A stretch of 64,000 nucleotides of DNA from Symsagittifera roscoffensis. Lineage: Eukaryota; Xenacoelomorpha; Acoela; Convolutidae. The DNA is taken from assembly GCF_963678635.1 (NCBI RefSeq), contig NC_087065.1, positions 75,215,345 through 75,279,344 on the forward strand. Reading direction: 5' to 3'. The number at the start of each line of letters is the position of its first letter. The first letter of the stretch is position 1. Below the pieces are notes generated by a model that did not search any database, was not told the DNA's origin, and saw only the letters and a program-made list of their open reading frames with translations. This document shows positions 11,291 through 22,735 of this stretch, piece by piece. The position numbers and the translations under genes are program-made.

Positions 11291-13241
11291 TTGACAATAT
11301 TCAACTTGAGATGTTCATTAGGCCAGGTTTCTAGACAGATTATCTTGAAACTTAGAGAAACATTTTATCGATTACTCTTTTAAATTATATATATTTTTTA
11401 AAAGTTTGAACTCGTTGCTGCAGACTAACGGGATTGCTGTTTTCGGGTTGCGATACTAATGCCAAAACTTAAGCTTCTAGAAGCTCGTAACTTACAAGAT
11501 ATGGACGGTTTTATGAATCTTTCAGAAATTCTAAAAACTTTGAAAAAAAAACAAAATAGTTTTTAATTCAACATTTTTTACCCGAACTTGCATGCTAACG
11601 CGCAAAAAGCGCACTTAAATGGCTGAAAACAGAATATGCAACCGTGGGTGAAATTATTGCGAGCTCACATAAATAAGTTTTCGACAAACCGGCTCGCTAA
11701 AAATTTCTGAATAAACCCGGAAAATCTCGTTTTCGTATTATTTTTGCCACTATGTTGTTTTTTGATACTACTGAAACTATGTCAAAATTGAAGTCAGAAG
11801 ACAAATGAAATTAAAACAATATGTGAAAATGAAATCAAAAGACTTAAATGAAATTAAAACAATAAAAAATTGAGTAAAAGTAGTTAATTTTTTTCAAAAG
11901 TCATATTTGTCTATGGGTTTTAAAAACAATTTCACAATGAAAAGTAACGAAAAAAAATTGAAAAAATAGTGATTATATGGTTTATTTTATTGTATCCTTT
12001 TTGTTCTGTATTAGAACAAATAAATCAAGCTGAAACTTCCGAAAACATTTACTTTTTGAAGTATCTGTTGGTCATGATTAAATTTCGAACTAAATTTTAA
12101 AACTCTGTACAGCGCTCATCGATGAGTTTCCAACGTCTTGCTTTGATAATTCTTTTCTCCTGGTGCATTCAAATTATCAGTAAATTCCTTGTTGAAGGGT
12201 GCTGATAACAAATTCTTCGATTTATTAATCAATCTTTGAGTAAACAGTGTTTTCACTCTTAACCATGACACTCTGCTACCAAATTTAGGAAAATATAGAT
12301 TTCGAGGGAACATATATAGGCTATCTAAAATTTACTTGACAAATTGAAAACCCCAGTTTTTGAATAAATTTTGCGTATGTAAATAAATATCGCGTATGAA
12401 CAAGCTTAGAGTTGGCGTGCCACAAAAATAGGTTTTAAGACTTTCCCTCTGATATATAAAAGGAAAAAATGAGCATGCTCAGTAGGTTACGGTAAGGCTA
12501 TTTTCATCGCTACTGCAGTAGTTACGTCGCTTTAAAAAAAAACGAAAAAAAGTGTTTCACCAGTTAATTTATCCTTAGATGACTACAGAGAAAAGCTATC
12601 AATCAAAGTGTGAATTTTTTATCCAGGGTTTTTAAGGGTTTTTATCCAGTCAAAGATGAGTTTTAATCAGGAAGTATATGCTGTTATACTACATTTGATG
12701 TTATACTTTATTAACACGTGAGCAATTCTTGAGCCGAGAAAATCTGAAACAAATTTTTCAGACCAGAAAATCTTGACCAACTTTTTCTATGACAAAAACA
12801 TAGAAAACATAGACTTTGAAAAGTTCTGTGCGAAAAGAAGTTTCAAAAAGTCATTAAGCATTTTTGCAAATAATTGCAATGTATCATTATAAAGACCTTT
12901 TATGGTTAAGTGCTTCGCTAAAAAAATGTTCACGAAAAGTTAGCCTCGAATAATATATTTTTTTGCTCAAATAGACCGCAAAAATAATAGAAGACCAACA
13001 CCTGCATTTACTGGTACCACATGACTAAAATCTTGTTTCCTTGAAAATCATCGAATGCTACAATTTACTATCTGGTGATTTTTTGAGTGATAGTGACGAA
13101 ACCAATCGAAATCATTTAGTCATGAAATCAAAATATTTAAATGATAATTTAAAATTGATTTTTGTTCTGTTTTTAAAATCTGAAACACAATCCGATGCTA
13201 GTTATTATGATGACTATTATTGAATAAATTTGTCTTTTTAG
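11291..13241. other. remainder of the SETD2 intron, nothing identified
   Basis: AT-rich intronic sequence ending in the acceptor TTGTCTTTTTAG at 13230-13241. Short open frames at 12116-12313 (-) and 13041-13223 (+) show no motif. Confidence 0.6.
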
Positions 13242-13403
13242 TTGGTTCATTTCATCGTCCAGAAGGAAAGTGGCAGAACCAAGAGACCTGAAAAGCTGAA
13301 GATGACTACAGAAATAGCGACCAAAACGAAAAACTACATTAAGAGCTACATGAATAATTTGGGACCCGAATACAAAAGACATCTGGCAAAGTCACCGAAA
13401 TGA
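13242..13403 (+). CDS. SETD2: SETD2-like methyltransferase, last coding exon (end of SRI domain)
   Basis: The exon starts in phase 0 after TTTTTAG and encodes 53 residues before TGA at 13401-13403. It opens LVHFIVQKE, the direct continuation of FKFLARK in the previous exon (vertebrate SETD2 has LARKLTH at this point), then IATKTKNYIKSYMNNLGPEY, equivalent to the last SRI helix ('KxKxYIKxYMxxxGxxY'). The protein therefore ends shortly after the SRI domain, as in SETD2 orthologues. The short linker between helices 2 and 3 has a basic SGRTKRPEKLK stretch. This exon is too short to stand out as an open frame and was found by extending from the upstream exon. No perfect AATAAA follows within about 300 bases. 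Confidence 0.87.
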   Translation: MVHFIVQKESGRTKRPEKLKMTTEIATKTKNYIKSYMNNLGPEYKRHLAKSPK

Positions 13404-15934
13404 AATTGCATTATTATATTAACGAGAGAACTTGAATCAGTGCCACGAGGTGAAAAAAGTGAGCAAAAAGATAATGACCATGCTTTCATCTTGATTCATG
13501 TTGAAACCTGACTTGAACTGAAAACTGAAATTTATGCGTTTAAATATTCCTAGTTTCTGTCGATGTTCCTTTAGAAAATTCATATTTTTCTATACCGTTC
13601 TCAGTATGTTCGCGTTCAACATATTCTTCGATATTTTTTTCACTTTTCGTTGCGCAAACGTTGCGTATTAATTTTAATAATGATGATCTCCATAAATCAA
13701 AGGTAACTCAAACAAAAAGATAATAGAATATAAGTTTGATAAATTTCTATCAAATTAGTTTATATTTAGGCTTGCAAGGGTGATGTAAATTCAGTCAGCA
13801 TTTTTTGCCACTTAAGACGCACATGTTAGTTCAAAGGTGATGAGTTAATTAAACAATATCGTGCCCAATGCTGATTCAAATTCAGATTTTTAGTTTTCTA
13901 GCAAGTTTTTGCGAAGCACAGCTTCGCCTGTGTAAAAACACTTACAATTAGCAGGTTTTAGCCTTTTGAAGTCGAAACATAGAATATTTTCAGGAAACTT
14001 GTTTAACTTTAACAGCTGAATCATTTGTGCTGGACGTGTGCTTTTTTCTAGAAATTTATATTTTTTTAGTATATTCTTTATTATATATTTTTTCGTTTTG
14101 TTCTGCTTGAAAGGTTTCAGCTTATATTTTATTGGCTTGGTCACATAGTGCATTAGTTTCTGTGAATCTATATTGAAGGGAAGTCAAAATTTCGAGTTTC
14201 GCAAACCTTTTTTCCTGCCCGAGTATTATTGCTTGGTTACCGCTGCAAAAATTCATTTTGATGTTATTTTGCTACTGGCAGTTGTCCTGCGTTTAATTTT
14301 TCCTCAAAATGAACTTCCTTCAAGACAAATCGAGCGAGTTTTGGTAAAAACAATTTTTTTATTGCATGCGGCGATTGTCTAATTTTTGTCGGCTTCTTTA
14401 GCTGTATACTATTTGTTGCGAAGACCCGCTTCCTGGCTGTTTTTTTAATTGCTTTCAAACCCAAAAATTGGCATTTTATGTATCTAAACGGCCTAGTTTA
14501 AGCAGTAATCACTATAGCGCTTGGGGTTACTTTAAAAAAAGGGTTTTAAAAAATTTTTTCACACTTTTTAATTAATCAAATGAATAGAGATAATTCTTTT
14601 GATCTAATTTTTTCAACTTGGGTTACCTGAACAAAAAAGAAATTTTGATTTTACAGAACTCAAAAGTTTCAGCGTGTTGACTTACAGCTTTGGACAAGGA
14701 TTTAACTCAAGCTGAATGTTTTTCAATGATGTATGGATTCTGTTCTATCAGAAAGAACCATTTTTAAATTTGTTGTTCTGCGTGGTTTTAAAATGCAGAA
14801 TTGTGCGCGTAAATTTTGTAACTTCGAAAGTATTTGAAAGGATGATTTCTGAAAAAAGTGTAGTCTGGTAATTTAAATTACATAAAAGCAATAATATGAT
14901 TAACAGCCGGTTTTTTTTGGAAAAATTGAACATTTTTCTGCTCCATAATAGAATGAGTTTGCAACGGTTAAAACAAGGAGCAACGAGCCTATTCTTCAAG
15001 GTCACGAATAATTAGCGGTAAAAAAAGATATTGCATTGTCTATTTCAAAAATATTTGTTTTTTATTTCGAATTTTTCTTGCTAATTGTTCTACTGCCTAC
15101 TATGCGTCGGATAATGAGCAGTTGCTTCCCGTTTTGATCTTTTTAAACCGACTACAGTTTGCAAAAAAAAATTTAATTTATTTTGATTTTTTCAAAAACT
15201 AAAAGATGGCAGTTTTTATATTTCAAATATTCATATCTCCTGTGTAAAAAACACAACAGTGGGTTTCTATTTTCTTCATTTTCTTTTTTTGTTATGTACC
15301 TCTATTAGCCATGCTTTGTTTGGTTAATTTTTCAAAAGTTTGCTGGAGCAAATTTCTAGTAATCGGGAACTTGATATCAACATTTTTCGTGTTAACTTTT
15401 CTTACATTAATGCAATTGAAATTGAATGCTCTAGTATCGATTCTTAGAATAGCTTAGACCCCTTCTCACTTTGCATGTAGTTTACTTTGCAACCCTACAT
15501 CTGGGTATTGGTTCGCAACCGGAGCTTGTTTTTTCAGCGTCTCAGCGTATGTAATTGATTTTTTTTCAGTAAAACTCGAATAACCGGACTTTTGTTCATT
15601 GACTTATTTAGTCGGCTTAGTTGCCGCTCGACAATGTTTTGCGCTGTGAACAGTTTTCACTGTAGTCTTAAATGGTGTTGAATAACTCCTTTAGTTTTTT
15701 AAATTTACTATGTCTTACTTGTATATTTTCCGTTTCTTTGGCTTTGAAGTTTAATTCGGCTTAAATGATTTCGGCTTATATTTGTCGGTCTAGTGAACTT
15801 ACTTTGCATCGGTTTAAACATAAAAATTTACAATTCTTTTTTCGAATAAATCAGGTCGGTTGGAAGTATAAATGTTAAAAAATCAAACTTTTTAATTGCT
15901 CAAAATGTGTTAAAATTGTAAATTTCTTCATTTT
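13404..15934. other. 3' flank of SETD2 and AT-rich sequence, nothing identified
   Basis: Long runs of T and A, no recognisable protein motif on either strand. The start of this stretch should be the SETD2 3' UTR. Confidence 0.55.
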
Positions 15935-16085
15935 TCTATGGTTTTTAATCTTCGTTGGTTTCGTTTTTTTTATATTGATTTTTTATCGCAAAAAGGTTTA
16001 AACTAAATTCATGGTCTGTTTTATCACTTTCACAACTCTGCCAAAAATCAAGCATTATCCGGTCGACCATTATTTATTGATGGGA
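15935..16085. repeat. dispersed duplicate, copy 1
   Basis: About 150 bases that include CATGGTCTGTTTTATCA and CAAGCATTATCCGGTCGACC recur at 16575-16720 in the same orientation with moderate divergence. They contain no open frame of note. Confidence 0.75.
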
Positions 16086-16574
16086 CCCGTATTCTTATTT
16101 TGAAATAAACTACTCATAAACTAATGTCATCGGGATACTTTTTGCTCACTTATTAACAATAAAATGGAGAAAACATTTAGTATTTTTCTTTGAAAACCAT
16201 AACTTCAGTCAATTGCTCTGTCCATGGGAAATTAGTTTGTAAGACTTATTGAAACTATGAAATCCTGTATTAAACTGATATCCTTTCAACATTGATTGAA
16301 GCTGCAATGAGAAATAGATTTTTAAAATTACAATTATCGGCAAAATATGCTTCAATTTTTTGCTCTTAGATAATACGTCACAAATCAGAATCATCAATTT
16401 AAGAAACTAAAGAAAATAAATTAAAGTAATATGCCTTCCATTAGACTAATCTTCAATGGGCTTCCATCCTTGTTTCAGTTTTACTTACCCAAAATTCAGC
16501 AGTAAATTGAAAAATTTATATTGAAAATGTGTAAAACAAAATTCCAAAGTAAGTGTTGTTTTTTTCTTTATTCA

Positions 16575-16720
16575 GTCTTGTTTTTTAATTTTCATTGGCT
16601 TCGTTTTTTGATATTCATTTTTTATTGCTAAAAGGCTTAAACTAAAATCATGGTCTGTTTTATCAGTTACATAACTCTGCCAAAAACCAAGCATTATCCT
16701 GTCGACCATAGTTTGTGTGA
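16575..16720. repeat. dispersed duplicate, copy 2
   Basis: Second copy of 15935-16085 about 640 bases away, with CATGGTCTGTTTTATCA kept and CAAGCATTATCCTGTCGACC in place of the copy 1 form. Confidence 0.75.
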
Positions 16721-16870
16721 TACCTTACCAACAACCGCATTTTCTTGTTTGTTATGACTATACAACACGTGAAATCTCAAGAGCTGTTTTTTATGAGTGT
16801 TACTTAACTTTGAGAACAGGGACATATTTGCAGAATAAAAACACTTATGCCGATCTTTTTCAGTTTCTGA

Positions 16871-17086
16871 ATTTTTGAGGAGTTGTTACTTTTGCTCCAA
16901 TTGAAATATTGCAAAAAAAAATGTCCGACTTGTGGCGACAAAGTCTTCATGCCAAGTTTAGAATATTCTTATCTTTTGTTGTGCAAAAATTCTAGAAGTT
17001 GTCAACTAAGCTATCCATTCAACCAGAAAGCAAAAGTTTTGCTTAGAAAAAAAGCAAGCAAATCCCTGCATGAAGAGCATTTATAG
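16871..17086 (+). other. unassigned open frame with a CPTCG zinc-ribbon-like motif
   Basis: Seventy-one codons open from 16871 to the TAG at 17084-17086. The frame encodes KYCKKKCPTCGDKVF, then LLLCKNSRSCQLSYPFNQKA and a basic tail. A CxxCG pair and a second pair of cysteines about 24 residues later could form a small zinc ribbon. The acceptor-like TTTTTCAG at 16856-16863 lies just upstream, but an in-frame TGA at 16868 follows it, so a clean exon cannot be drawn. It may be a terminal exon, a relic or chance. Confidence 0.22.
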
Positions 17087-17901
17087 AAAATAAGTTGGCT
17101 GATTAAAAATTGATTTGAGATGAAAATTGTACAGTCCCAGCCATGGTGACGTCCAATTGATCCGAGATTTGCTGAAACGTCGCCACAAAATTTTGAAGTT
17201 TAAAAATCAGCCATCCAGAATGCTTACCAAAGGAAGCCAATGAAGGGTATCAATGGTGATTTCCTTGAGATGATATCCCAGAATGGATCTTTTCGTCGGT
17301 CATTTATCTACCTGAAAACAAAAGAATCATAAATAAAAAAAATATTATGAATCAGCAAATAGCGAATTGGAACAAGATGTAAACTGCTACTTCCCTTGTT
17401 TGATCTGTAGATTCAAAACAAGGGTACTGACGTGCAAGAGTGGGGACGTAAAATCAATTGATCAAAATTACTGAAGTTTTTTTTCAAAATTGGTTCCAAG
17501 AACAGCTAAAGGAAAGAAGACATTTATAACCAAGTCACTTGCCCAAAATGATTTTTTTACTGTAATTTTTTCTGGCATCAATAAGAAATAAACTAATTTG
17601 CCAAGAAAGAAAATCAAAATACAGAAATTAATACGGTTCGTTTGCTGCAATCTGAAACAATTCATAGCTTCAAGCGCTTTTAATTCAGCTCTCGTGAATG
17701 CCGCTTGTAGGTTGCTCTTTGTTTGCTACTGGATCGTTTTGCCGCGAAGGTTAAATAAAACTAAGCTTCGACGCCGCAAAAGTGTTGTATTGTCTTCTCC
17801 CTTACTGATCGTTCCAGCTGAAACAATTAGCGTAGAAACTTGGAGGAAAACCAGGACAGCCATAATAGCATGTGCTATCAAATCGGAATACAGAGTTTAT
17901 T

Positions 17902-18080
17902 CCGTGCTCGTTGCTTGAGGGTGAAGCAACATTACCCAGCCCAGAAAAATAACCGAAAAAATTGCATGTAGTTCTTAAACAGTGGCACAACAGCGATTTG
18001 TCGTGACGAGCTGTACAGCTCTTGTGTTGGTCCTTTCCCCCGTGGATAAATGGTCTTAATTATTGGGCCAATAACTAAAT
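17902..18080 (+). mobile_element. SINE body, 5'-truncated
   Basis: CGTGCTCGTTGC through CCCAGAAAAATAACC, TGTAGTTCTTAA, GGCACAACAG, GTCCTTT and CGTGGATAAATGGTCTTA matches, block by block, the body of the tRNA-headed SINE at 41376-41790. The tRNA-like head is absent here. The preceding 17640-17900 is open on the + strand and relatively GC-rich, but I recognise nothing in it. Confidence 0.72.
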
Positions 18081-18431
18081 TTAAACAAATCACTTCATTC
18101 ATTTTTGCACATTGATTCAAATTAAATGAAAAGCAGGGCGCTTATTTACTCATGTAGCCTAGAGGATGTGCACTTGACTTTAAAGATAAAGGTCATTAGT
18201 TTTATTCTCATCATGTTTTTTGTTAAAAGAAATCTTTGTGCGCTCCAAAAATTTTGCCGGATTTTGAATTGTCTGCTTTTTTCTCTTTTTCTGAAAATGC
18301 AATAAATAGCGCCTTATCTTTGAAATTTTGATTTCATTTGAATGCAATTATTTGAGTAATTAACTATATTTGTATATGTATATTCAAATAATTGTGTCCA
18401 AAAAATATCAAAGTTTTAAAGTATATATATA

Positions 18432-18832
18432 CAGGGGCGGATTTAGTAAGGGGGGAGGGAGGGGCGTTCACTTTCCCTTCAGGGATTCGACCCCCTGCCG
18501 ACCTAAAGGGTCCTCCCTTCGGTACTTTTTAAGAAATCCATTTCTACGACTGACCCTAAAATTTTTCCAATATATACTAACTTTGAGGGGTTGCGCGAGC
18601 CAAAAAAAGCGTAATTTTTTTTGTCTAAACTTTCCAAAAAGTGCCCTAAAACGGCTTTTTGACCGTTTTTTTTTTAATTGCCTAGGACGCAGAAAATTTG
18701 GCCAGAACAGCGTCTTTTTAGTGCTCTAGGAGAGCTCGGAAACTCAATTTGGTCGACCTAAAAAAGAAGAAAAAAAGGTCGTCAAAATTTTTTGAAAATC
18801 CTCCCTCCCTTGAGAAAATCCTAGATTCGCCC

Positions 18833-18835
<3 letters not shown>
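18432..18835. mobile_element. hAT-like MITE, complete, in a TA repeat
   Basis: The element starts CAGGGGCGGATTTAG and ends CTAGATTCGCCCCTG, terminal inverted repeats of about 15 bases. It is flanked by TATATATA on both sides, consistent with an 8-bp target duplication, though the site is itself a TA repeat. The CAGGGGCGG terminus and 8-bp duplication are typical of hAT elements. It has no transposase. Inside is a block ATTCGACCCCCTGCCGACC and AAAGGGTCCTCCC that is shared with the copies at 54146-54554 and 22512-22735. The family needs an autonomous partner to move. Confidence 0.85.
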
Positions 18836-18927
<92 letters not shown>

Positions 18928-18977
18928 GCGTGTGTGTGTGTGCCTGTGCGCGCGTGTGTGTGTGCATGTGCGTAAGT
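18836..18977. repeat. TA then GT microsatellite
   Basis: (TA)n from 18836 to 18884, then (GT)n to 18926, then degenerate GT/GC to about 18977. It begins at the MITE's 3' terminus. Long Tyr-Ile or Cys-Val frames through it are artefacts. Confidence 0.95.
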
Positions 18978-19903
18978 GTTTGGTGTGATTAAATACCAAT
19001 GCTACGGCCTGATAAAATTTTTCACCTTCTTCAAAAATGCTTTGCAAATTTAAACAGCAAGCGTTCCGTCGAATAATTAAAAAAATTTATAATATAATTT
19101 TTTTTGAACAGATTAGGGGATATTCAAATGAAATTTTTAACATCATCAAATTTTTTATTCTAAATGAACACACCCAATAAACTAAAAGAAATTATCGTAA
19201 ACTAAAAGACACATTAGTTTAATGCTTTGCCATAGTTTATCATTCAGAAATCGAATTACAAATATTTAAAAAAATCAAGCATTTGAGGACTTTTGAAAGG
19301 GTTTAACTGGTAAAAAAAATTTGTCGACGTCCATACTCTACTTTTGTTTCAGTTTTTGGCTAAAAAACTTTAGTCGCAAATTCTCTCGCGGTGAAAAAAA
19401 AACTTTTATTACCTATGCTGTAGCGAGATTGTTAATGTGAAAAACCCAAGTTTCTTTTGATGATTCATTTCTTCAATAGTAATGAAGCTCACCGTTTTAT
19501 TGGAGTCTCACGTATTATTTTTTATTGCTTTCAAACGGTGTTCTCATGATTTACCCACAAATTTTTTATTTTTACAAAAATAAACATTTTATTGATTAAA
19601 AGTCATAGAATATAAATGAAAAGTATGTACATTGCTAAAACAAAATAAAATGAAATACTCTAGTAATCTAACATTAAAAAAAAATAATAAGTTATCATTA
19701 TTCGATATTCGTCAGATAAATATAAATTTATTCCTCTTATTCTTACCATAGGCTAGGCTGCCATTGTTTTATCTTCACAAAAAAACTATTAAAAAAACTA
19801 TTAAAAGTCAGAATATGATGGTTTTATATGTTAGAGCGTTTGCAAATATATTGTGTTCTTGTATGTAGTTCTACCCAGATACCTTCGGTTTTCGTCAATT
19901 GTT
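18978..19903. other. AT-rich 3' flank of the MFS gene
   Basis: No coding signal. On the minus strand, AATAAA (TTTATT at 19727-19732 on the + strand) lies about 170 bases beyond the MFS stop codon and could serve as its polyadenylation signal. Other candidates exist in this T-rich stretch. Confidence 0.4.
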
Positions 19904-21274
19904 TCAACAAGGAATCTGTTTGAGCTTTTGTTCAACAGAGCTTAAGTGTTTTGAGTTCAGTTTCCAATTGTCTCTTAGAAGGTAAGCAGTAGCTAGAATA
20001 GCTGTAACAGTATTTGCAATTGCCAAAACCAGGCAACTTCCGTGAAAATCCAAATGATCTCTTAGAATTCCTCCGAAAACAGTTTGTCCTAGCACCATTC
20101 CAGAAGTGAAACAACATCCGTACAAAGCAGAATTATAAAAATTAATGATGTCCATATTTATACCACTTTTGCGGGCGTAGAAGTCTCGAATCAAAGGTAT
20201 TAATGCGACAAAAGAAGCGGTGGCACTCATGCCGATCAGAAACGTTAAGACTTCGACGCAAATCAAATTGTTCAGATGTTCAAAATAATTAATAGTTCCA
20301 AGTAAAACGAGACCTATAGAGTTGAGGAAACAACCGATTGCACAGAAGACGCTAATTCTGAAACCTTTGTCGACTAAGATGCCGAAAACAGGAGCACTCA
20401 CCGCTCGAACGAGAGTAAATGGGAGGAAATAAGGTCCAGCGTTCTCGCTGGATATTTCGAACTCGTCCAGAAGGTAAGAAGAAAACGATACGATAAAGAA
20501 TCCAGTCGAAGATGCTCCCAAAATGGCAGCCAGGGACAGAAACATGACTCCGGGGTTGCGAAGGAACCTCAAAGTTGAGATTTTGCGAAGCTCGATTGCA
20601 GACATAATTTTGGCTTCTCTTTCGTTGTCTTCATGATTCTGGGAGCCAGCATCACATTGAAGGACATCGTCTTTAGTCTGAGTTCTCTCAGAGACGTCTG
20701 CAGGCATAATGAAGTAATTTATGAAACAAAGCGTGATCTGTAGAACTCCCGCTGCTAAAAACGGTGCTTCGAACCCCCCGATAGAGTAAAACAGACTACC
20801 AAAAGGGGGACCAGCCATGATGCCTATGTTGAGGACCGTCGCCAAAGCACTGCACACTTTTCCTGTGTGATTGGGGAACATTGCAACGAAAATAGCCGAG
20901 CCGCAGCACCAAATAAGCGTAGCGCCGCAACCCATTGTTGTCCGAATCAGAACGGAAGTGAAAACAAGAATAACTGGGTTCCTGATTCGGCTCATTTGAC
21001 TGAACGCCAAGCACAGCAATCCGAGAAGTAAAGAGCCGAAACTGAACAGAAACCGACGGTGCTTCAAGTCGCCGAACGTCATTGCAATCAGACAACTGAC
21101 GAGTGCTGATGCCTCACTTGCGGAAACTACAACCCCGACCTGAAAGGCAGATATGCCCAAATCATCATACTCGTTCGGAAGAAATGGGCTCCACAAGGAG
21201 TCGTGAATTCCGAGAGCTACGAAAAGACTCAGCCCGGCTGTAAACGCGGCAAGTTTTCGAGCTTTTGTGTTCAT
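19904..21274 (-). CDS. MFS transporter, SLC18B1-like, single coding exon
   Basis: This uninterrupted 456-codon frame starts at an ATG (21274) with A at -3. The protein has the pattern of a 12-helix major facilitator: helix 1 at residues 8-23, a loop FGDLKHRR after helix 2 (about 67-74) in the motif-A position, and TMGCGATLIWCCG in helix 4. FPNHTGKVCSAL and AGPPFGSLFYSIGG (about 133-167) follow the SLC18B1/vesicular polyamine carrier pattern. A charged central loop spans 192-240, and the second-half motif-A loop is FGILVDKGFR (297-306). It should export or exchange a small organic, probably cationic, solute across a cell or vesicle membrane, but the substrate cannot be read from sequence. It is paralogous to 51294-52562. 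GC content and codon use are well above the flanks. Lack of introns may reflect retroposition or intron loss. Confidence 0.9.
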   Translation of the reverse strand: MNTKARKLAAFTAGLSLFVALGIHDSLWSPFLPNEYDDLGISAFQVGVVVSASEASALVSCLIAMTFGDLKHRRFLFSFGSLLLGLLCLAFSQMSRIRNPVILVFTSVLIRTTMGCGATLIWCCGSAIFVAMFPNHTGKVCSALATVLNIGIMAGPPFGSLFYSIGGFEAPFLAAGVLQITLCFINYFIMPADVSERTQTKDDVLQCDAGSQNHEDNEREAKIMSAIELRKISTLRFLRNPGVMFLSLAAILGASSTGFFIVSFSSYLLDEFEISSENAGPYFLPFTLVRAVSAPVFGILVDKGFRISVFCAIGCFLNSIGLVLLGTINYFEHLNNLICVEVLTFLIGMSATASFVALIPLIRDFYARKSGINMDIINFYNSALYGCCFTSGMVLGQTVFGGILRDHLDFHGSCLVLAIANTVTAILATAYLLRDNWKLNSKHLSSVEQKLKQIPC

Positions 21275-22201
21275 CTTTGAATAGATTTATTTGATATTTC
21301 TAGTTAGCTTTTCAGAGGTCAAATAATGTCAAGTAAAAAGCGATAAAATTATACTTCGGGACAAATAGATTTTGGTTATTTTGAAGAACATAGATCAAAT
21401 AACATCAGCCAATTGTTGAAAAGGATACGAGATTTAGTTCTATTAGGCAAAATGTCTCCAATTCTAACGCCATGACTCCGCGATGCTTGAACTGAAATTA
21501 TATATGTAAACAGAAGTTCTATAACAGCGACTGGTGATTTATGTGTAATCTTCTGACATTCAAGACGACATTCCTGACTAATTTATCTCAAAGATCCTTC
21601 TTTAAACGTAGTTCAATTCACGCCAATGCTACATAAGACTGCCATCAAAATCACTTGAAGGTTGTACATGTAATTTGGCAAATCAAATGACTTTTTGTTA
21701 ATTAGTAAAACAATTAGAATTCGTAGCAGTCTGTTGAGCTAATCAAAACACAAGATTAACACCAACAAAAAAATAGCAATTAAAAATAGTTTTGAAATTT
21801 CTCCCTAGAAACGTTTTTAAATCGGCTCATAACTCACATAAATATCTAACTCTAAAAAAGAAAATATTTCTAATGTATGAAATTTTCTTGTTCGAAAATA
21901 AAAAAAACGCAAGGCTCTTCATTTACCATTTGCCATCCATCTAACGCCTCTCGAAATATCTGAAATTTTAAGCTATGCGCATATTGCTAATTTCAGTGAA
22001 AATTTGATGGCATTTAATCATTTTGTTCATTCCTTCTATAACATCATCATAATCCGACCGTCATTAAGAAATTTACAGAGGGAAAATTATCAAACTTTTT
22101 CATTAAAAATTCAACCTTGGGTTTTGATGACCTCTCAAAGCTTTGCTTTGCTACCAGTAAAATTCCTAAAAGTAATTTAAGCTTCAAGTTGACGCTTAAA
22201 C
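21275..22201. other. upstream region of the MFS gene, nothing identified
   Basis: No clear coding signal or core promoter motif. On the minus strand an AG shortly before the ATG (GCTAACTAG, about 18 bases upstream) could be a splice or trans-splice acceptor, which I cannot decide. Confidence 0.4.
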
Positions 22202-22510
22202 CTAAAAAGCCGATAAGTTTTTTCCTGTCTGTTCAAACCGACGACGAACGCCTTTTGACTGGTTGAAACTAACTTCTAGACTTTTCACTGGATTCCCCAT
22301 TTTTCTGGTCTTAACTTTGTTGTTTCTGGATGCGTCATTTGAACTCTGCATTCCTAGATTTGTCTTTAGAACCCCGAAAAATCTCTTAAAGCAATCATGA
22401 AACTGCTCTTTTATAAGGGTAAAAACTGGCGAATCCGGTGAAAACTGCTGCTTCATTAGTTTTGCTAAACCAGTCGAGGTGTAATTGTAGTTGAAATCCA
22501 AAACATCATG
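22202..22510 (-). CDS. unrecognised coding-like exon, adjacent to a MITE insertion
   Basis: About 100 codons are open from 22510 down to the TAG at 22202-22204, with residues such as DFNYNYTSTGLAKLMKQQF, FTLIKEQFHDCFKRFFGVL and a basic tail VRRRFEQTGKNLSAF. Codon use looks coding and the composition is soluble and basic. There is no in-frame ATG before residue ~30 apart from bases supplied by the MITE that begins at 22512, so the 5' part of the gene is either spliced in from elsewhere or has been cut off by the insertion. It lies 0.9 kb upstream of the MFS gene on the same strand. I do not recognise the family. Confidence 0.35.
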   Translation of the reverse strand, partial: HDVLDFNYNYTSTGLAKLMKQQFSPDSPVFTLIKEQFHDCFKRFFGVLKTNLGMQSSNDASRNNKVKTRKMGNPVKSLEVSFNQSKGVRRRFEQTGKNLSAF

Positions 22511-22511
22511 G

Positions 22512-22735
22512 CAGGGGAGTGTACGGAGTGGGGGTTGGATGGAATCTACGGACGTTCTTCTTCTTCTCTGCAATTCGACCCCCTTGCCACTGAAAGGGTC
22601 CTTCCTTTGGTACTATTTTACCGCATCTGTTTTCTGGTCCAACAAAATGTACTAATTTTTAGACAGGTAAATTGCACCAAAAAAAGTTCAATAAAAACCT
22701 TCCAAAATGTGGCCATTAACAACAGTTTTCTCATT
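22512..22735. mobile_element. hAT-like MITE, 5' part only
   Basis: It begins CAGGGGAGTGTACGG and contains CAATTCGACCCCCTTGCC and GAAAGGGTCCTTCC, matching the internal block of the complete MITEs. It stops where the LTR-retrotransposon sequence begins at 22736, so the 3' half is missing. No matching remainder is visible after 30215. Confidence 0.65.

Noticed and set aside
18718-19047. Open frames with Tyr-Ile or Cys-Val runs on both strands
   Set aside because: They come from the TA/GT microsatellite and the MITE end.
20796-21095. Second frame inside the MFS gene (about 99 codons) and similar frames inside the second MFS gene
   Set aside because: Shadows of a strongly coding frame on the same or opposite strand; no independent start context or motif.
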